Made by a program: the position numbers and the translations under genes
In this document: positions 16,977-25,774 of the stretch, in pieces
How the letters are laid out: the number at the start of each line of letters is the position of its first letter
Numbering within the stretch: position 1 is the stretch's first letter
The notes under the pieces: model-generated
The model's database searches: none
What the model was told of the DNA's origin: nothing
The model's input: only the letters and a program-made list of their open reading frames with translations
Assembly (NCBI GenBank): GCA_009774625.1
Contig: VSOB01000005.1
Coordinates: 1 to 64,000 of the forward strand
Reading direction: 5' to 3'
DNA from: Lachnospiraceae bacterium
GTDB lineage: Bacteria; Bacillota; Clostridia; Lachnospirales; Lachnospiraceae
DNA: 64,000 nt

Positions 16977-18032
16977 ATGCATCGTGAGCATACAAAAGTA
17001 ATCCGGATCGGGGACCGGGTGATCGGCGGCGGCAATCCTGTCCTGATACAGTCCATGACCAACACCAGAACGGAAGATGTGGCGGCTACTGTAGCCCAGA
17101 TTCAGAAGCTGGAGGCGGCAGGCTGCGAATTGATCCGCTGTACGGTGCCTGTGACAGAGGCGGCAGAGGCGATCAGAGAGATTAAAAAGCAAATCAGGAT
17201 CCCGCTTGTGGCGGACATTCACTTTGATTTTAAAATGGCATTGGCGGCTATGGAAAACGGGGCGGACAAGATCCGGATCAATCCCGGCAACATCGGAAGC
17301 AGAGAGAACGTAAAAGCGGTGGTGGATATGGCCAGAGAACGGGGGGTGCCGATCCGTATCGGTGTGAACAGCGGTTCTCTGGAGAAGGAGCTGATTGAAA
17401 AATATCATGGAGTGACGGCGGAAGGAATCGTGGAGAGTGCACTGGAAAAGGTGTATATGATAGAGGATATGGGATATGACAATCTGGTGGTCAGCATCAA
17501 ATCCTCGGATGTGCTGATGTGCATTCGTGCCCATGAAAAGCTGGCGGAGAAAACCTCCTATCCTCTGCATGTAGGTATCACAGAGGCAGGCGGTATGATC
17601 AGTGGGAATATCAAATCGGCCGTGGGGCTGGGTGTGATTTTATACCAGGGCATCGGAGATACCATAAGAGTATCCCTGACCGGGGATCCGGTGGAAGAGG
17701 TCAAAAGCGCCAGACAGATACTGCGTACTCTCGGACTTCGCAGGGGAGGCATAGAAGTGGTATCCTGCCCGACCTGTGGCAGGACCAGGATTGATCTGAT
17801 CGGGCTTGCGGCTCAGGTGGAGGAGATGGTGGCAGACATGCCTCTGGATCTGAAGGTGGCGGTTATGGGATGTGCGGTGAACGGGCCGGGAGAGGCGAAG
17901 GAAGCGGACATCGGCATTGCCGGCGGAGACGGTGAGGGGCTGCTGATCAAAAAAGGAGAAATCGTTCGTAAGGTGCCTGAGGACCGGCTGTTGCAGGTGC
18001 TCAGAGAAGAGCTGGAAAACTGGCAGGGGTAG
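16977..18032 (+). CDS. ispG: 4-hydroxy-3-methylbut-2-enyl diphosphate synthase (flavodoxin)
   Basis: Penultimate MEP-pathway enzyme, an Fe-S protein that opens the cyclodiphosphate ring. The 351-residue protein has the TIM-barrel N-half (VLIQSMTNT, LVADIHFD, KIRINPGNIG) and the C-terminal cluster ligands in SCPTCGRTR and GCAVNGPGEA. ATG 16977 is 6 bp after AAAGGAGGG; the longer upstream frame overlaps the kinase gene and lacks such a site. It is followed by polC after only 3 bp. Confidence 0.97.
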   Translation: MHREHTKVIRIGDRVIGGGNPVLIQSMTNTRTEDVAATVAQIQKLEAAGCELIRCTVPVTEAAEAIREIKKQIRIPLVADIHFDFKMALAAMENGADKIRINPGNIGSRENVKAVVDMARERGVPIRIGVNSGSLEKELIEKYHGVTAEGIVESALEKVYMIEDMGYDNLVVSIKSSDVLMCIRAHEKLAEKTSYPLHVGITEAGGMISGNIKSAVGLGVILYQGIGDTIRVSLTGDPVEEVKSARQILRTLGLRRGGIEVVSCPTCGRTRIDLIGLAAQVEEMVADMPLDLKVAVMGCAVNGPGEAKEADIGIAGGDGEGLLIKKGEIVRKVPEDRLLQVLREELENWQG

Positions 18033-18035
18033 CAT

Positions 18036-21000
18036 ATGGCAAAACAGTTTTTGGAAGTATTTCCCACATTGCAGATAAAAGAAGAGAATAAAGCGCTGTT
18101 GAAACGGGTGCAGGTGGAGCGGGTCACCGCCACAAAGCGCCGGGATTTTCTGCGCATTTATCTGTCCAGCGATCACTTGCTGACCAAGGATGTGATCTTT
18201 GGCCTGGAACGGGACATCAAAAAGCAGCTTTTTCCTCAGGCAGATCTGGTGGTCAGGATTTATGAAAAGTATACTCTGTCTGCGCAGTACAATCCCCGGA
18301 CCCTGACAGAAGTTTATCGTGACAGTATACTTCTGGAGCTGAAAGAGTACAGCCATATGGAATATGTGATGTTTAAGGGCGCGGAGATTTCATTTCCGGA
18401 TGAAAAAAACATTTCCCTGACGGTCAGAGACAGTGTGCCGGCCAGGGAAAAGGGGCCGGAGCTGGTGCGGATACTGGAAAAGATATATGGGGAGCGGTTT
18501 GGGTTTTCTGTCTTTGTAGAGCTGGAATATAAAGAGACGGATCAAACAGACGACGGAGAAGAGGACAGAAGGATCGCCCTGCAGGTGGCACAGATCGCCG
18601 CCAGAGCCGCAATCGAACAGGGCGGCAGAAGCGAAAGCAGCCATTGTGCGGAAAGCGGCGCAGTACAGCAAAAAGATACAGTAGGACAGAGCGGTCAGGC
18701 TGTAAAAGCCGCGGCAGAGCAAACCACAGAAGAGAAGAAAGAGAAGCCGGCACAGAAAAGGGAACAGGAGAAAAAGAGCGGATGGGGCGGCAGAGGAAAA
18801 GGCGATATGGGCAAAAGGCCGCTGCGGCGTTCTGACAATCCGGATGTGATCTATGGCCGGGATTTTGAAGAGGATGCCATACGGATCGATGAAGTGGTGG
18901 GAGAAATGGGAGAAGTGGTGATCCGCGGGATGATCCTGCAGGTGGATGCAAGGGAGCTGCGAAATGAGCGGACTGTTCTGATTTTTGATGTCACGGATTT
19001 TACGGATACGATCACCATAAAACTCTTTGTTACGAATGAGCAGACGGCAGAAATGCTGGGGCATCTGAAAAAGGGATCTTTTATCAGACTCAAGGGCGTG
19101 ACCATCATTGACAAGTTTGACAATGAACTGACCCTGGGGTCTATTGCAGGCATTAAGAAAATCCCGGATTTTACCGCAGGCCGTATGGACAACAGCGGCA
19201 AAAAGCGGGTGGAACTGCACTGCCATACGAAAATGAGCGATATGGACGGTGTTTCTGAGGCCAGTGACCTGATCAAACGGGCTTATCAGTGGGGCCATCC
19301 GGCCATCGCCATTACCGATCACGGTGTGGTCCAGTCCTTTCCCGATGCCAATCATGTATGGGAAGGGCTGTGGAAGGAGGAAAAGGCCAGACGAAAGACG
19401 GCAGGGGAAGAAAATCCGGATCCGCAGGACTTTTTTAAAGTGATCTACGGGATGGAAGCCTATTTGGTGGATGATCTGAAAGAGGTGGTTACCAATGACT
19501 GCGGTCAGGATCTGGATGGGACTTATGTGGTTTTTGATCTGGAGACTACCGGGTTTTCTCCGGTACAAAATCAGATCATTGAAATCGGTGCAGTCAAAGT
19601 AGCCAACGGAGAGATTGCAGACCGGTTTTCCACCTTTGTCAATCCGGGGGTTCCCATTCCCTTCCGCATTGAACAGCTTACCGGCATCCGGGATGAGGAT
19701 GTGATGGATGCACCGCCGATAGAGACTGCGCTGCCGGAGTTTCTGGCATTTTGCCGGGGATGTGTGCTGGTGGCGCACAATGCGGCTTTTGATATGAGCT
19801 TTGTGACAGAGAATGCGGGGCGGCAGGGACTTGACTGTGTATTTACCAGTGTGGATACTGTGGGCATCGCCCGCCTTTTGCTGCCGGGACAGGCTAAACA
19901 TACGCTGGATGCGGTGGCAAAGAAGCTGGGGGTTTCTCTGGAGAATCATCACCGGGCGGTGGACGATGCGGAGGCAACGGCGGAAATCTTTCTGAAATTT
20001 CTGCCTATGCTGCAAAAGGAGGGTGTGCAGAAACTGGCAGACATCAACGTCATGTGCGCCAGCAGCCCGGACACGGTAAAAAGGATGCCAGCCTATCATG
20101 CCATTATGCTGGCGCGAAATGATACAGGGAGAGTCAATCTTTATACGATGGTATCCGAGTCCCATCTGACCTATTTCAGCAAACGTCCCCGGATTCCCAA
20201 AAGTCTGTTTCTGAAACACAGGGAAGGGATTTTGCTGGGCAGCGCCTGTGAGGCGGGAGAGCTGTACCGGGCGCTTCTGGACGGCAGATCAGAGCAAGAG
20301 ATCGCCCGTATTGTGAATTTCTATGATTATCTGGAAATCCAGCCGGTGGGCAACAATGCGTTTATGATTGATTCGGAACGGGTGGAAAACATCCATTGTG
20401 AGGAGGACATCCGGAAAATCAATCAGAAGATCGTGGAACTGGGAGAACAGTTTCACAAACCGGTGGCCGCTACCTGTGATGTACATTTTCTGGATCCGGG
20501 CGATGAGGTGTACCGGCGTATTATCATGGCCTGCAAAGGCTTTGGGGATGCGGACAACCAGGCCCCGCTCTATCTTCGGACGACGGAGGAGATGCTGGAG
20601 GAATTTGCCTATCTGGGCAGTGACAAGGCATATGAAGTGGTGGTGGCCAATACCAATCTGATTGCGGAACAGATCGAGACCATTTCTCCGGTGCGTCCGG
20701 ATAAATGTCCGCCGGTGATTCCCGACAGTGACAAGACACTGACGGATATCTGTTATAAAAAAGCCCATGAGATGTATGGGGATCCGCTGCCGTCCATCGT
20801 GCAGGAACGGCTGGAAAAGGAGCTGCATTCCATCATCAGCAATGGGTTTGCCGTGATGTATATTATCGCTCAGAAACTGGTCTGGAAATCGGTGGAGGAC
20901 GGTTATCTGGTAGGCTCCAGAGGCAGCGTCGGGTCCTCTTTTGTGGCTACCATGTCGGGGATTACGGAAGTGAATCCGTTAAGCCCTCATTACTACTGTA

Positions 21001-22604
21001 CGAACTGTTATTACAATGATTTTACTTCTGACGAGGTGAAACAGTATGCGGGCCGGGCGGGCTGCGATATGCCGGATAAACTGTGTCCGGTATGCGGGAA
21101 ACCGCTGAAAAAGGACGGTTTCGACATTCCCTTTGAGACATTCCTGGGCTTTAAGGGAGATAAGGAGCCGGATATCGATCTGAATTTCTCCGGAGAGTAT
21201 CAGAGCAAAGCCCATAAGTACACGGAGGTAATCTTCGGGGCAGGCCAGACCTATCGGGCAGGCACCATCGGCACGCTGGCGGACAAGACGGCATATGGAT
21301 ATGTGAAGCGGTATTATGAAGAGCGGGGTACACGGAAACGGAACTGTGAGATCAACCGGATCGTTATGGGCTGCACCGGCATCCGGCGCAGCACGGGACA
21401 GCATCCGGGCGGCATTATTGTACTGCCTCTGGGAGAGGATATCAATTCCTTTACCCCGGTACAGCATCCGGCGAATGATATGACCACAGATATCGTGACC
21501 ACGCATTTTGACTATCATTCCATCGATCATAACCTGTTAAAGCTGGATATTCTGGGACACGATGATCCTACCATGATCCGTATGCTTCAGGATCTGACCG
21601 GCATCGATCCGGTCAAAATTCCGCTGGACGACAAACAGGTCATGACACTGTTCCAGAGTACAAAAGCTCTGGGGATTACACCGGATCAGATCGGGGGCTG
21701 CCGGCTGGGCTCTCTGGGGATACCTGAGTTCGGGACGGAATTTGCCATGCAGATGCTTCTGGATACAAAACCCACTTCGTTTTCCGACCTGGTGCGGATC
21801 GCCGGACTGGCCCACGGGACAGACGTATGGCTGGGAAATGCGCAGACACTGATAGAAGAAGGAAAAGCCACTATTTCCACGGCGATCTGTACCAGGGACG
21901 ATATTATGGTGTATCTGATCGGGATGGGCGTGGAAAGCAGCCTTTCCTTTAAGATCATGGAATCGGTCAGAAAAGGGAAAGGTCTGCAGCCGGAGATGGA
22001 AGAGGCTATGGTGGAAGCGGGAGTGCCGGACTGGTATATCTGGTCCTGCAAGAAGATTAAGTACATGTTTCCCAAAGCCCATGCGGCAGCCTATGTGATG
22101 ATGGCATGGCGGATCGCTTATTGTAAGATCAATTATCCTCTGGCGTATTATGCGGCTTATTTCAGTATCCGGGCGTCGGCTTTTTCCTATGAGCTGATGT
22201 GCCAGGGGCAGGAACATCTGGAGCGTGTGATGGCAGATTACCGGCGCAGAAACGATACGCTCAGCAAGAAAGAGCAGGACTCCTACAAGGATATGAAGGT
22301 GGTGCAGGAAATGTATGTACGGGGGTTTACCTTTGTACCCATTGATATCTTTACAGCCAATTCACGTTCGTTCCGGATTACCGAAGGGAAGCTGATGCCT
22401 TCCTTAAGCAGCATTGACGGACTGGGAGAGAAGGCGGCGGACGCCATTGTGGAGGCGGCAAAGGACGGCCCGTTTTTATCCAAAGAGGATTTCCGGGAGC
22501 GGACCAGAGTGTCCAAGACCGTAACAGATCTGATGGACAGCCTGCATCTTCTGGGGAATCTGCCGGAGTCCAATCAGATCAGTCTGTTTGATCTGGTAAT
22601 CTGA
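18036..22604 (+). CDS. polC: DNA polymerase III, PolC-type alpha subunit
   Basis: Main replicative polymerase of low-GC Firmicutes, 1522 residues. Order: N-terminal domain, a charged linker (about 190-270), OB fold (VVIRGMILQVDAREL), PHP domain (VELHCHTKMSDMDGVSE) interrupted by a DEDDh proofreading exonuclease (VVFDLETTGFSP, HNAAFDMSF, HHRAVDDAEAT), polymerase core (EPDIDLNFSGEYQ), a Cys4 zinc site (CTNCYY...CPVCGK) and a C-terminal helix-hairpin-helix region. The tail NQISLFDLV matches a beta-clamp-binding motif. It ends the pyrH-to-polC series. No terminator with a T-run follows it on this strand. Confidence 0.98.
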   Translation: MAKQFLEVFPTLQIKEENKALLKRVQVERVTATKRRDFLRIYLSSDHLLTKDVIFGLERDIKKQLFPQADLVVRIYEKYTLSAQYNPRTLTEVYRDSILLELKEYSHMEYVMFKGAEISFPDEKNISLTVRDSVPAREKGPELVRILEKIYGERFGFSVFVELEYKETDQTDDGEEDRRIALQVAQIAARAAIEQGGRSESSHCAESGAVQQKDTVGQSGQAVKAAAEQTTEEKKEKPAQKREQEKKSGWGGRGKGDMGKRPLRRSDNPDVIYGRDFEEDAIRIDEVVGEMGEVVIRGMILQVDARELRNERTVLIFDVTDFTDTITIKLFVTNEQTAEMLGHLKKGSFIRLKGVTIIDKFDNELTLGSIAGIKKIPDFTAGRMDNSGKKRVELHCHTKMSDMDGVSEASDLIKRAYQWGHPAIAITDHGVVQSFPDANHVWEGLWKEEKARRKTAGEENPDPQDFFKVIYGMEAYLVDDLKEVVTNDCGQDLDGTYVVFDLETTGFSPVQNQIIEIGAVKVANGEIADRFSTFVNPGVPIPFRIEQLTGIRDEDVMDAPPIETALPEFLAFCRGCVLVAHNAAFDMSFVTENAGRQGLDCVFTSVDTVGIARLLLPGQAKHTLDAVAKKLGVSLENHHRAVDDAEATAEIFLKFLPMLQKEGVQKLADINVMCASSPDTVKRMPAYHAIMLARNDTGRVNLYTMVSESHLTYFSKRPRIPKSLFLKHREGILLGSACEAGELYRALLDGRSEQEIARIVNFYDYLEIQPVGNNAFMIDSERVENIHCEEDIRKINQKIVELGEQFHKPVAATCDVHFLDPGDEVYRRIIMACKGFGDADNQAPLYLRTTEEMLEEFAYLGSDKAYEVVVANTNLIAEQIETISPVRPDKCPPVIPDSDKTLTDICYKKAHEMYGDPLPSIVQERLEKELHSIISNGFAVMYIIAQKLVWKSVEDGYLVGSRGSVGSSFVATMSGITEVNPLSPHYYCTNCYYNDFTSDEVKQYAGRAGCDMPDKLCPVCGKPLKKDGFDIPFETFLGFKGDKEPDIDLNFSGEYQSKAHKYTEVIFGAGQTYRAGTIGTLADKTAYGYVKRYYEERGTRKRNCEINRIVMGCTGIRRSTGQHPGGIIVLPLGEDINSFTPVQHPANDMTTDIVTTHFDYHSIDHNLLKLDILGHDDPTMIRMLQDLTGIDPVKIPLDDKQVMTLFQSTKALGITPDQIGGCRLGSLGIPEFGTEFAMQMLLDTKPTSFSDLVRIAGLAHGTDVWLGNAQTLIEEGKATISTAICTRDDIMVYLIGMGVESSLSFKIMESVRKGKGLQPEMEEAMVEAGVPDWYIWSCKKIKYMFPKAHAAAYVMMAWRIAYCKINYPLAYYAAYFSIRASAFSYELMCQGQEHLERVMADYRRRNDTLSKKEQDSYKDMKVVQEMYVRGFTFVPIDIFTANSRSFRITEGKLMPSLSSIDGLGEKAADAIVEAAKDGPFLSKEDFRERTRVSKTVTDLMDSLHLLGNLPESNQISLFDLVI

Positions 22605-22631
22605 CAAAAAAATTTTAAAAATTTTGAAAAA

Positions 22632-22676
22632 AACACTTGCTTTTTCTGCAAAAGTATAATAAGATAAGCAAGTGTT
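22632..22676 (+). repeat. 11-bp perfect inverted repeat around the tRNA promoter
   Basis: AACACTTGCTT (22632-22642) and AAGCAAGTGTT (22666-22676) are exact reverse complements 23 bp apart. Read on the minus strand, the hairpin is followed by a T-run, so it could instead be a terminator for antisense transcription. Confidence 0.75.
22637..22665 (+). promoter_or_regulatory. Promoter of tRNA-Glu gene
   Basis: TTGCTT, a 17-bp spacer and TAAGAT at 22660-22665. A perfect TATAAT at 22655-22660 overlaps but has no well-spaced -35. The AT-rich stretch upstream could act as an UP element. Confidence 0.6.
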
Positions 22677-22682
22677 AAACAT

Positions 22683-22754
22683 GGCGTGTTGGTCAAGAGG
22701 TTAAGACGCCGCCCTCTCACGGCGGAATCAGGGGTTCGATTCCCCTACACGCTG
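22683..22754 (+). tRNA. tRNA-Glu (anticodon CTC)
   Basis: The acceptor stem GGCGTGT pairs with ACACGCT (one G-T), with discriminator G at 22754. The anticodon arm is CCGCC-CTCTCAC-GGCGG, giving anticodon CTC, and the T arm has the normal GGTTCGATTCC core. CCA is not encoded. It is a lone tRNA gene with its own promoter and terminator. Confidence 0.95.
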
Positions 22755-22784
22755 CGACTGTATGATACAGCCCAACCCGGAAAG

Positions 22785-22832
22785 AATGTTGGAAACCTTG
22801 AATTTATGTGGTTTGCAACATTTTTTTATTTT
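22785..22832 (+). terminator. Rho-independent terminator of tRNA-Glu
   Basis: AATGTTG pairs with CAACATT and AAACC with GGTTT across a G/G mismatch, followed by a run of T. Confidence 0.8.
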
Positions 22833-22959
22833 GGGGAAAAGAAGTTTTTACAGAGTGGAAAGCGATCGACAATTCAACAGACCTTACACTTTGGCTGGCA
22901 GCTTTATTCTTTGCTTTTATCAATCTCTGCCAGATTCATACCAAGAGCGGTCAGGCTTT

Positions 22960-23000
22960 CTGAAAAGGCCTGAAAACCAGTGTTTTCAAGCCCTTTTCAG
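22960..23000. other. Imperfect hairpin, function unknown
   Basis: CTGAAAAGG pairs with CCTTTTCAG, and the inner TGAAAAC with GTTTTCA around a CAGT loop. It is followed by TTTTG, so weak terminator activity is possible. Confidence 0.5.
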
Positions 23001-23067
23001 TTTTGTACGGACAGGACAGGGAGGACGGGGCTGGTAACATTTTCTCCGTATAATTGTAGTGATATTA

Positions 23068-23096
23068 TTGACAATTTGGTCAGTAAAGTGTTATGT
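23068..23096 (+). promoter_or_regulatory. Promoter of HD-GYP response regulator
   Basis: Consensus TTGACA at 23068-23073, 17-bp spacer, TTATGT at 23091-23096. Confidence 0.75.
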
Positions 23097-23146
23097 TAGT
23101 AGAGGGAAAAATTAAAAATGTATAAAGAAATGGTTCAGGAGAAGAG

Positions 23147-24238
23147 ATGAATAGACAGCAGATATTAATTGTTGACGATGAAGAGGTAAACAGAGAGATA
23201 CTGAACGAAATGTTCAGAGATGCCAGAGAAGAATATGTGCTGCTTGAGGCAGCCAATGGGCAGGATGCGATTTTACAGATTGAAAGTCATAATAATATAG
23301 CATTGATTTTACTGGATGTGGTCATGCCTGTAATGGATGGTTTCAGTGTATTGGATTATATGCATAAGAATAATTTGCTGCAGACCATACCGGTGATCCT
23401 GATTACCAGCGAGGATGAGCTGGATACAGACGATCAGGCATATTCCTATGGTGTGGCTGATGTGATACATAAACCTTTTTATCCCCATATCGTAAAAAGA
23501 AGAAGCAAAAATATCATTGAGCTGTATCAGAGCAGGTTCAATATGGAGAGGCGTCTGCAGGAACAGGAGGCAGAGATCCGGGCGCAGGTAAAGGAGATTC
23601 GGGAAACCAACGAATTTATGATAGATGCGCTCAGTTCTGTGGTAGAGTTCAGAAGTGCGGAAACCGGTGAGCATACCAGGCGGATCAAGTATTTTACAAG
23701 GATTTTGCTGAAATACATGATGAAATATTTCCCCAAATATGGCCTGACATCCTCCAAGATCGATATGATCGCAAGGGCGTCGGTTCTGCATGACATTGGC
23801 AAGATCGGTATTCCGGATGCGATATTGCTGAAGCCTGATAAACTGACAGAAGAAGAATTTGAGGTTATCAAAACCCATACGACGATCGGATGCAGCATAC
23901 TGGAGAGATCTTATAAGAATCAGGCCAGTGAGTTCTATCGTTATTGTTATGAAATTTGCCGTCATCACCATGAGAGATGGGACGGAAACGGATATCCGGA
24001 TCATCTGGAGGGAGATGCGATCCCGATCAGTGCACAGATCGTTGCCGTTGCGGATGTTTACGATGCACTGGTTAGTCCGAGGGTATACAAGAAACCCTAT
24101 GTAAATGATACTGCATATGATATGATTTTGAACGGTGAGTGCGGACAGTTTTCGCCGGATGTACTTGAGTGCTTTGAACTTGCCAAGGAAGATTTTTTTA
24201 ATATTGTGGAAGTTATTAAAATGTTTGAGTTCAAATAA
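23147..24238 (+). CDS. Response regulator with HD-GYP output domain (c-di-GMP phosphodiesterase type)
   Basis: The 363-residue two-domain protein has a receiver (about 1-125, phosphorylated Asp57 in LLDVVMPVMDG), a coiled-coil linker, and an intact HD-GYP domain with LHDIGKIGIPD (H215/D216) and HHERWDGNGYPDH (from 273). Proteins of this class hydrolyse cyclic di-GMP in the cytoplasm when phosphorylated. ATG 23147 follows AGGAGAAGAG. It has its own consensus promoter and is closed by a terminator, so it is a separate unit from the kinase that follows, although functional pairing is likely. Confidence 0.9.
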   Translation: MNRQQILIVDDEEVNREILNEMFRDAREEYVLLEAANGQDAILQIESHNNIALILLDVVMPVMDGFSVLDYMHKNNLLQTIPVILITSEDELDTDDQAYSYGVADVIHKPFYPHIVKRRSKNIIELYQSRFNMERRLQEQEAEIRAQVKEIRETNEFMIDALSSVVEFRSAETGEHTRRIKYFTRILLKYMMKYFPKYGLTSSKIDMIARASVLHDIGKIGIPDAILLKPDKLTEEEFEVIKTHTTIGCSILERSYKNQASEFYRYCYEICRHHHERWDGNGYPDHLEGDAIPISAQIVAVADVYDALVSPRVYKKPYVNDTAYDMILNGECGQFSPDVLECFELAKEDFFNIVEVIKMFEFK

Positions 24239-24258
24239 TCCCTTTGAAACAGATAACA

Positions 24259-24297
24259 GGCAGTGAAAAGTTCTTCATTTTTACTGCCCTTTTTTCT
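24259..24297 (+). terminator. Rho-independent terminator before histidine kinase gene
   Basis: GGCAGTGAAAA pairs with TTTTTACTGCC (one G-T) around an 8-nt loop, followed by CTTTTTT. The next ribosome site starts only about 10 bp later with no promoter between, so the chemosensory genes may depend on read-through. Confidence 0.85.
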
Positions 24298-24316
24298 ATG
24301 CTATGGGAGGAAGGCT

Positions 24317-25750
24317 ATGAATCAGAGGGAAGATTCCATATTCCCCATGGAAGAGGCGCTGGAAATGATGTTTGTGTTCGGTGCATCGGGGGAGATTTTA
24401 TATGCGAATGCCGCAGCGAAAAAAAAGCTGGAATATGGAGACGAACTGTGCGGCAAATATATTTATGATGTGTTTCCCAATACATTTCAGGCCTCCGGAG
24501 GAGGCTTTCAGACAGAATATCCTTTTGGGCATACGCCCCGGAATCTGGTGGCATACCGCAGTAATCTGACATGCTTTCCGGTGGAGGCAAGGATTCTGTC
24601 TGTCAGGGAGGCAGAGGATCAGTACATATGTATGGCCAATGATATCCTGGAAAAAGAATTTCTCAGCCGTGAGGTGGAGCAGGTCAGGGAAGAAGCCAGG
24701 CAGGCGCTGAAGGTGAAATCAGAGTTTGTGGCCAATGTGACCCATGAGCTGCGTACACCGGTGAACGGTGTGCTGGGCAATGTCCGGGAACTGATGGACG
24801 ATGTGACAGACGAACATACATTAAAGGCGCTGCGGCTGATTGAACGCTGCTGCGGCGATATGAATAAGATTATTAATAATATTCTGGATTTTTCCAAGCT
24901 GGAAGCCGGGAAATTCACATTGGAACCCCGCAGATTCCATTTCAGGAATATGCTGGATTATGTGAAATCTCACCATCTGAATAAGATCACCGAGAAGGGT
25001 CTGGGGTTTTTCATGACGGTGTCGCCGCAAGTGCCGGAATATATCATCGGAGATGAGCTGCGTATCGTACAGATACTGAATAATCTGCTGTCCAATGCGC
25101 TGAAATTTACTTCTGTAGGTAAAATCACCGTAGAGGTGATCAGGACCGCGCGGGTCAATGACAGGATGGAGCTGTTTTTTATTGTCAAGGATACCGGAAT
25201 CGGCGTGGATAAGGCGGATCGGGATAAACTGTTCCAGAGTTTTTCCCAGGTGGATGCGTCTATTTCCAGAAAATACGGGGGAACAGGCCTGGGGCTGAAT
25301 ATCTGCAAACAGCTTGTGGAGCTGATGGGCGGGACGATTGAGGTGGAGAGTGAGAAAAATAAGGGCAGTACTTTTTCTTTCTCTATCTGGTCCGGAGTCT
25401 GTGAGGAAGATGAGACTACGCTGTCCCAGGACAACGATACAAAGGCTTCGCTGACGATGCATGCATCGCCCGGCAGCGACGGGGAAGAAGAGGAAGTGAA
25501 AACCTACGGTACGCCGGAAAATCTCAGGACTCTGAAGCGGAATCTTTCCAAGTTGATTCTCTGCGTGGAAATGGAAAACTGGGAGAAGGCGGAGATGTTT
25601 ATGGAAACCGTCCGGCAGTTGACGGAAGGGGCGCCGCGGGAGGTGAGCCGCAAGGCGCTCAGACTCAAAATGGCAATACAGAAAGAAAATTATGATAAAA
25701 CGGCGGCAGAGTTTCATGAGCTGGAATCTCTGCTGGAAGTACAGCCATAA
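24317..25750 (+). CDS. Soluble sensor histidine kinase with PAS-like N-terminus
   Basis: Cytoplasmic kinase of 477 residues with no membrane helix. It has a PAS-like region at about 15-115 (MMFVFGASGEILYANAAAKK), a short coiled coil, HisKA with the phosphoacceptor in THELRTPVNGVLGN, and HATPase_c with NNLLSNALKF, VKDTGIGVD and GGTGLGLNICKQL. The last 100 or so residues are helical and Hpt-like in size but lack the HxxKG motif. ATG 24317 follows GGGAGGAAGG; a longer frame would start upstream of the terminator. It heads the gene run regulator-CheR-CheB-CheY-CheA-CheW-MCP and may add a second input to that array. Confidence 0.88.
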   Translation: MNQREDSIFPMEEALEMMFVFGASGEILYANAAAKKKLEYGDELCGKYIYDVFPNTFQASGGGFQTEYPFGHTPRNLVAYRSNLTCFPVEARILSVREAEDQYICMANDILEKEFLSREVEQVREEARQALKVKSEFVANVTHELRTPVNGVLGNVRELMDDVTDEHTLKALRLIERCCGDMNKIINNILDFSKLEAGKFTLEPRRFHFRNMLDYVKSHHLNKITEKGLGFFMTVSPQVPEYIIGDELRIVQILNNLLSNALKFTSVGKITVEVIRTARVNDRMELFFIVKDTGIGVDKADRDKLFQSFSQVDASISRKYGGTGLGLNICKQLVELMGGTIEVESEKNKGSTFSFSIWSGVCEEDETTLSQDNDTKASLTMHASPGSDGEEEEVKTYGTPENLRTLKRNLSKLILCVEMENWEKAEMFMETVRQLTEGAPREVSRKALRLKMAIQKENYDKTAAEFHELESLLEVQP

Positions 25751-25774
25751 AGAACAAAAAAAGAAGGTGTGGAT

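Larger units (their letters stand above)
22755..23146. other. Gene-free interval between tRNA-Glu and the HD-GYP regulator
   Basis: Holds the tRNA terminator, an imperfect 41-bp hairpin and the promoter of the next gene. Short open frames here overlap the tRNA and have no ribosome site or recognisable product, so I call no gene. Confidence 0.7.

Noticed and set aside
18390..20219. 609-codon minus-strand frame inside polC
   Set aside because: polC is unmistakable on the + strand and fully explains this stretch.
22855..22863. Third copy of the AGAGTGGAA leader stem, after tRNA-Glu
   Set aside because: Only the left half is present; no TTCCACTCT arm follows nearby, so no hairpin can form.
22686..23037. 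Two short + strand frames overlapping tRNA-Glu
   Set aside because: One starts inside the tRNA, neither has a ribosome site, and neither encodes a recognisable protein.
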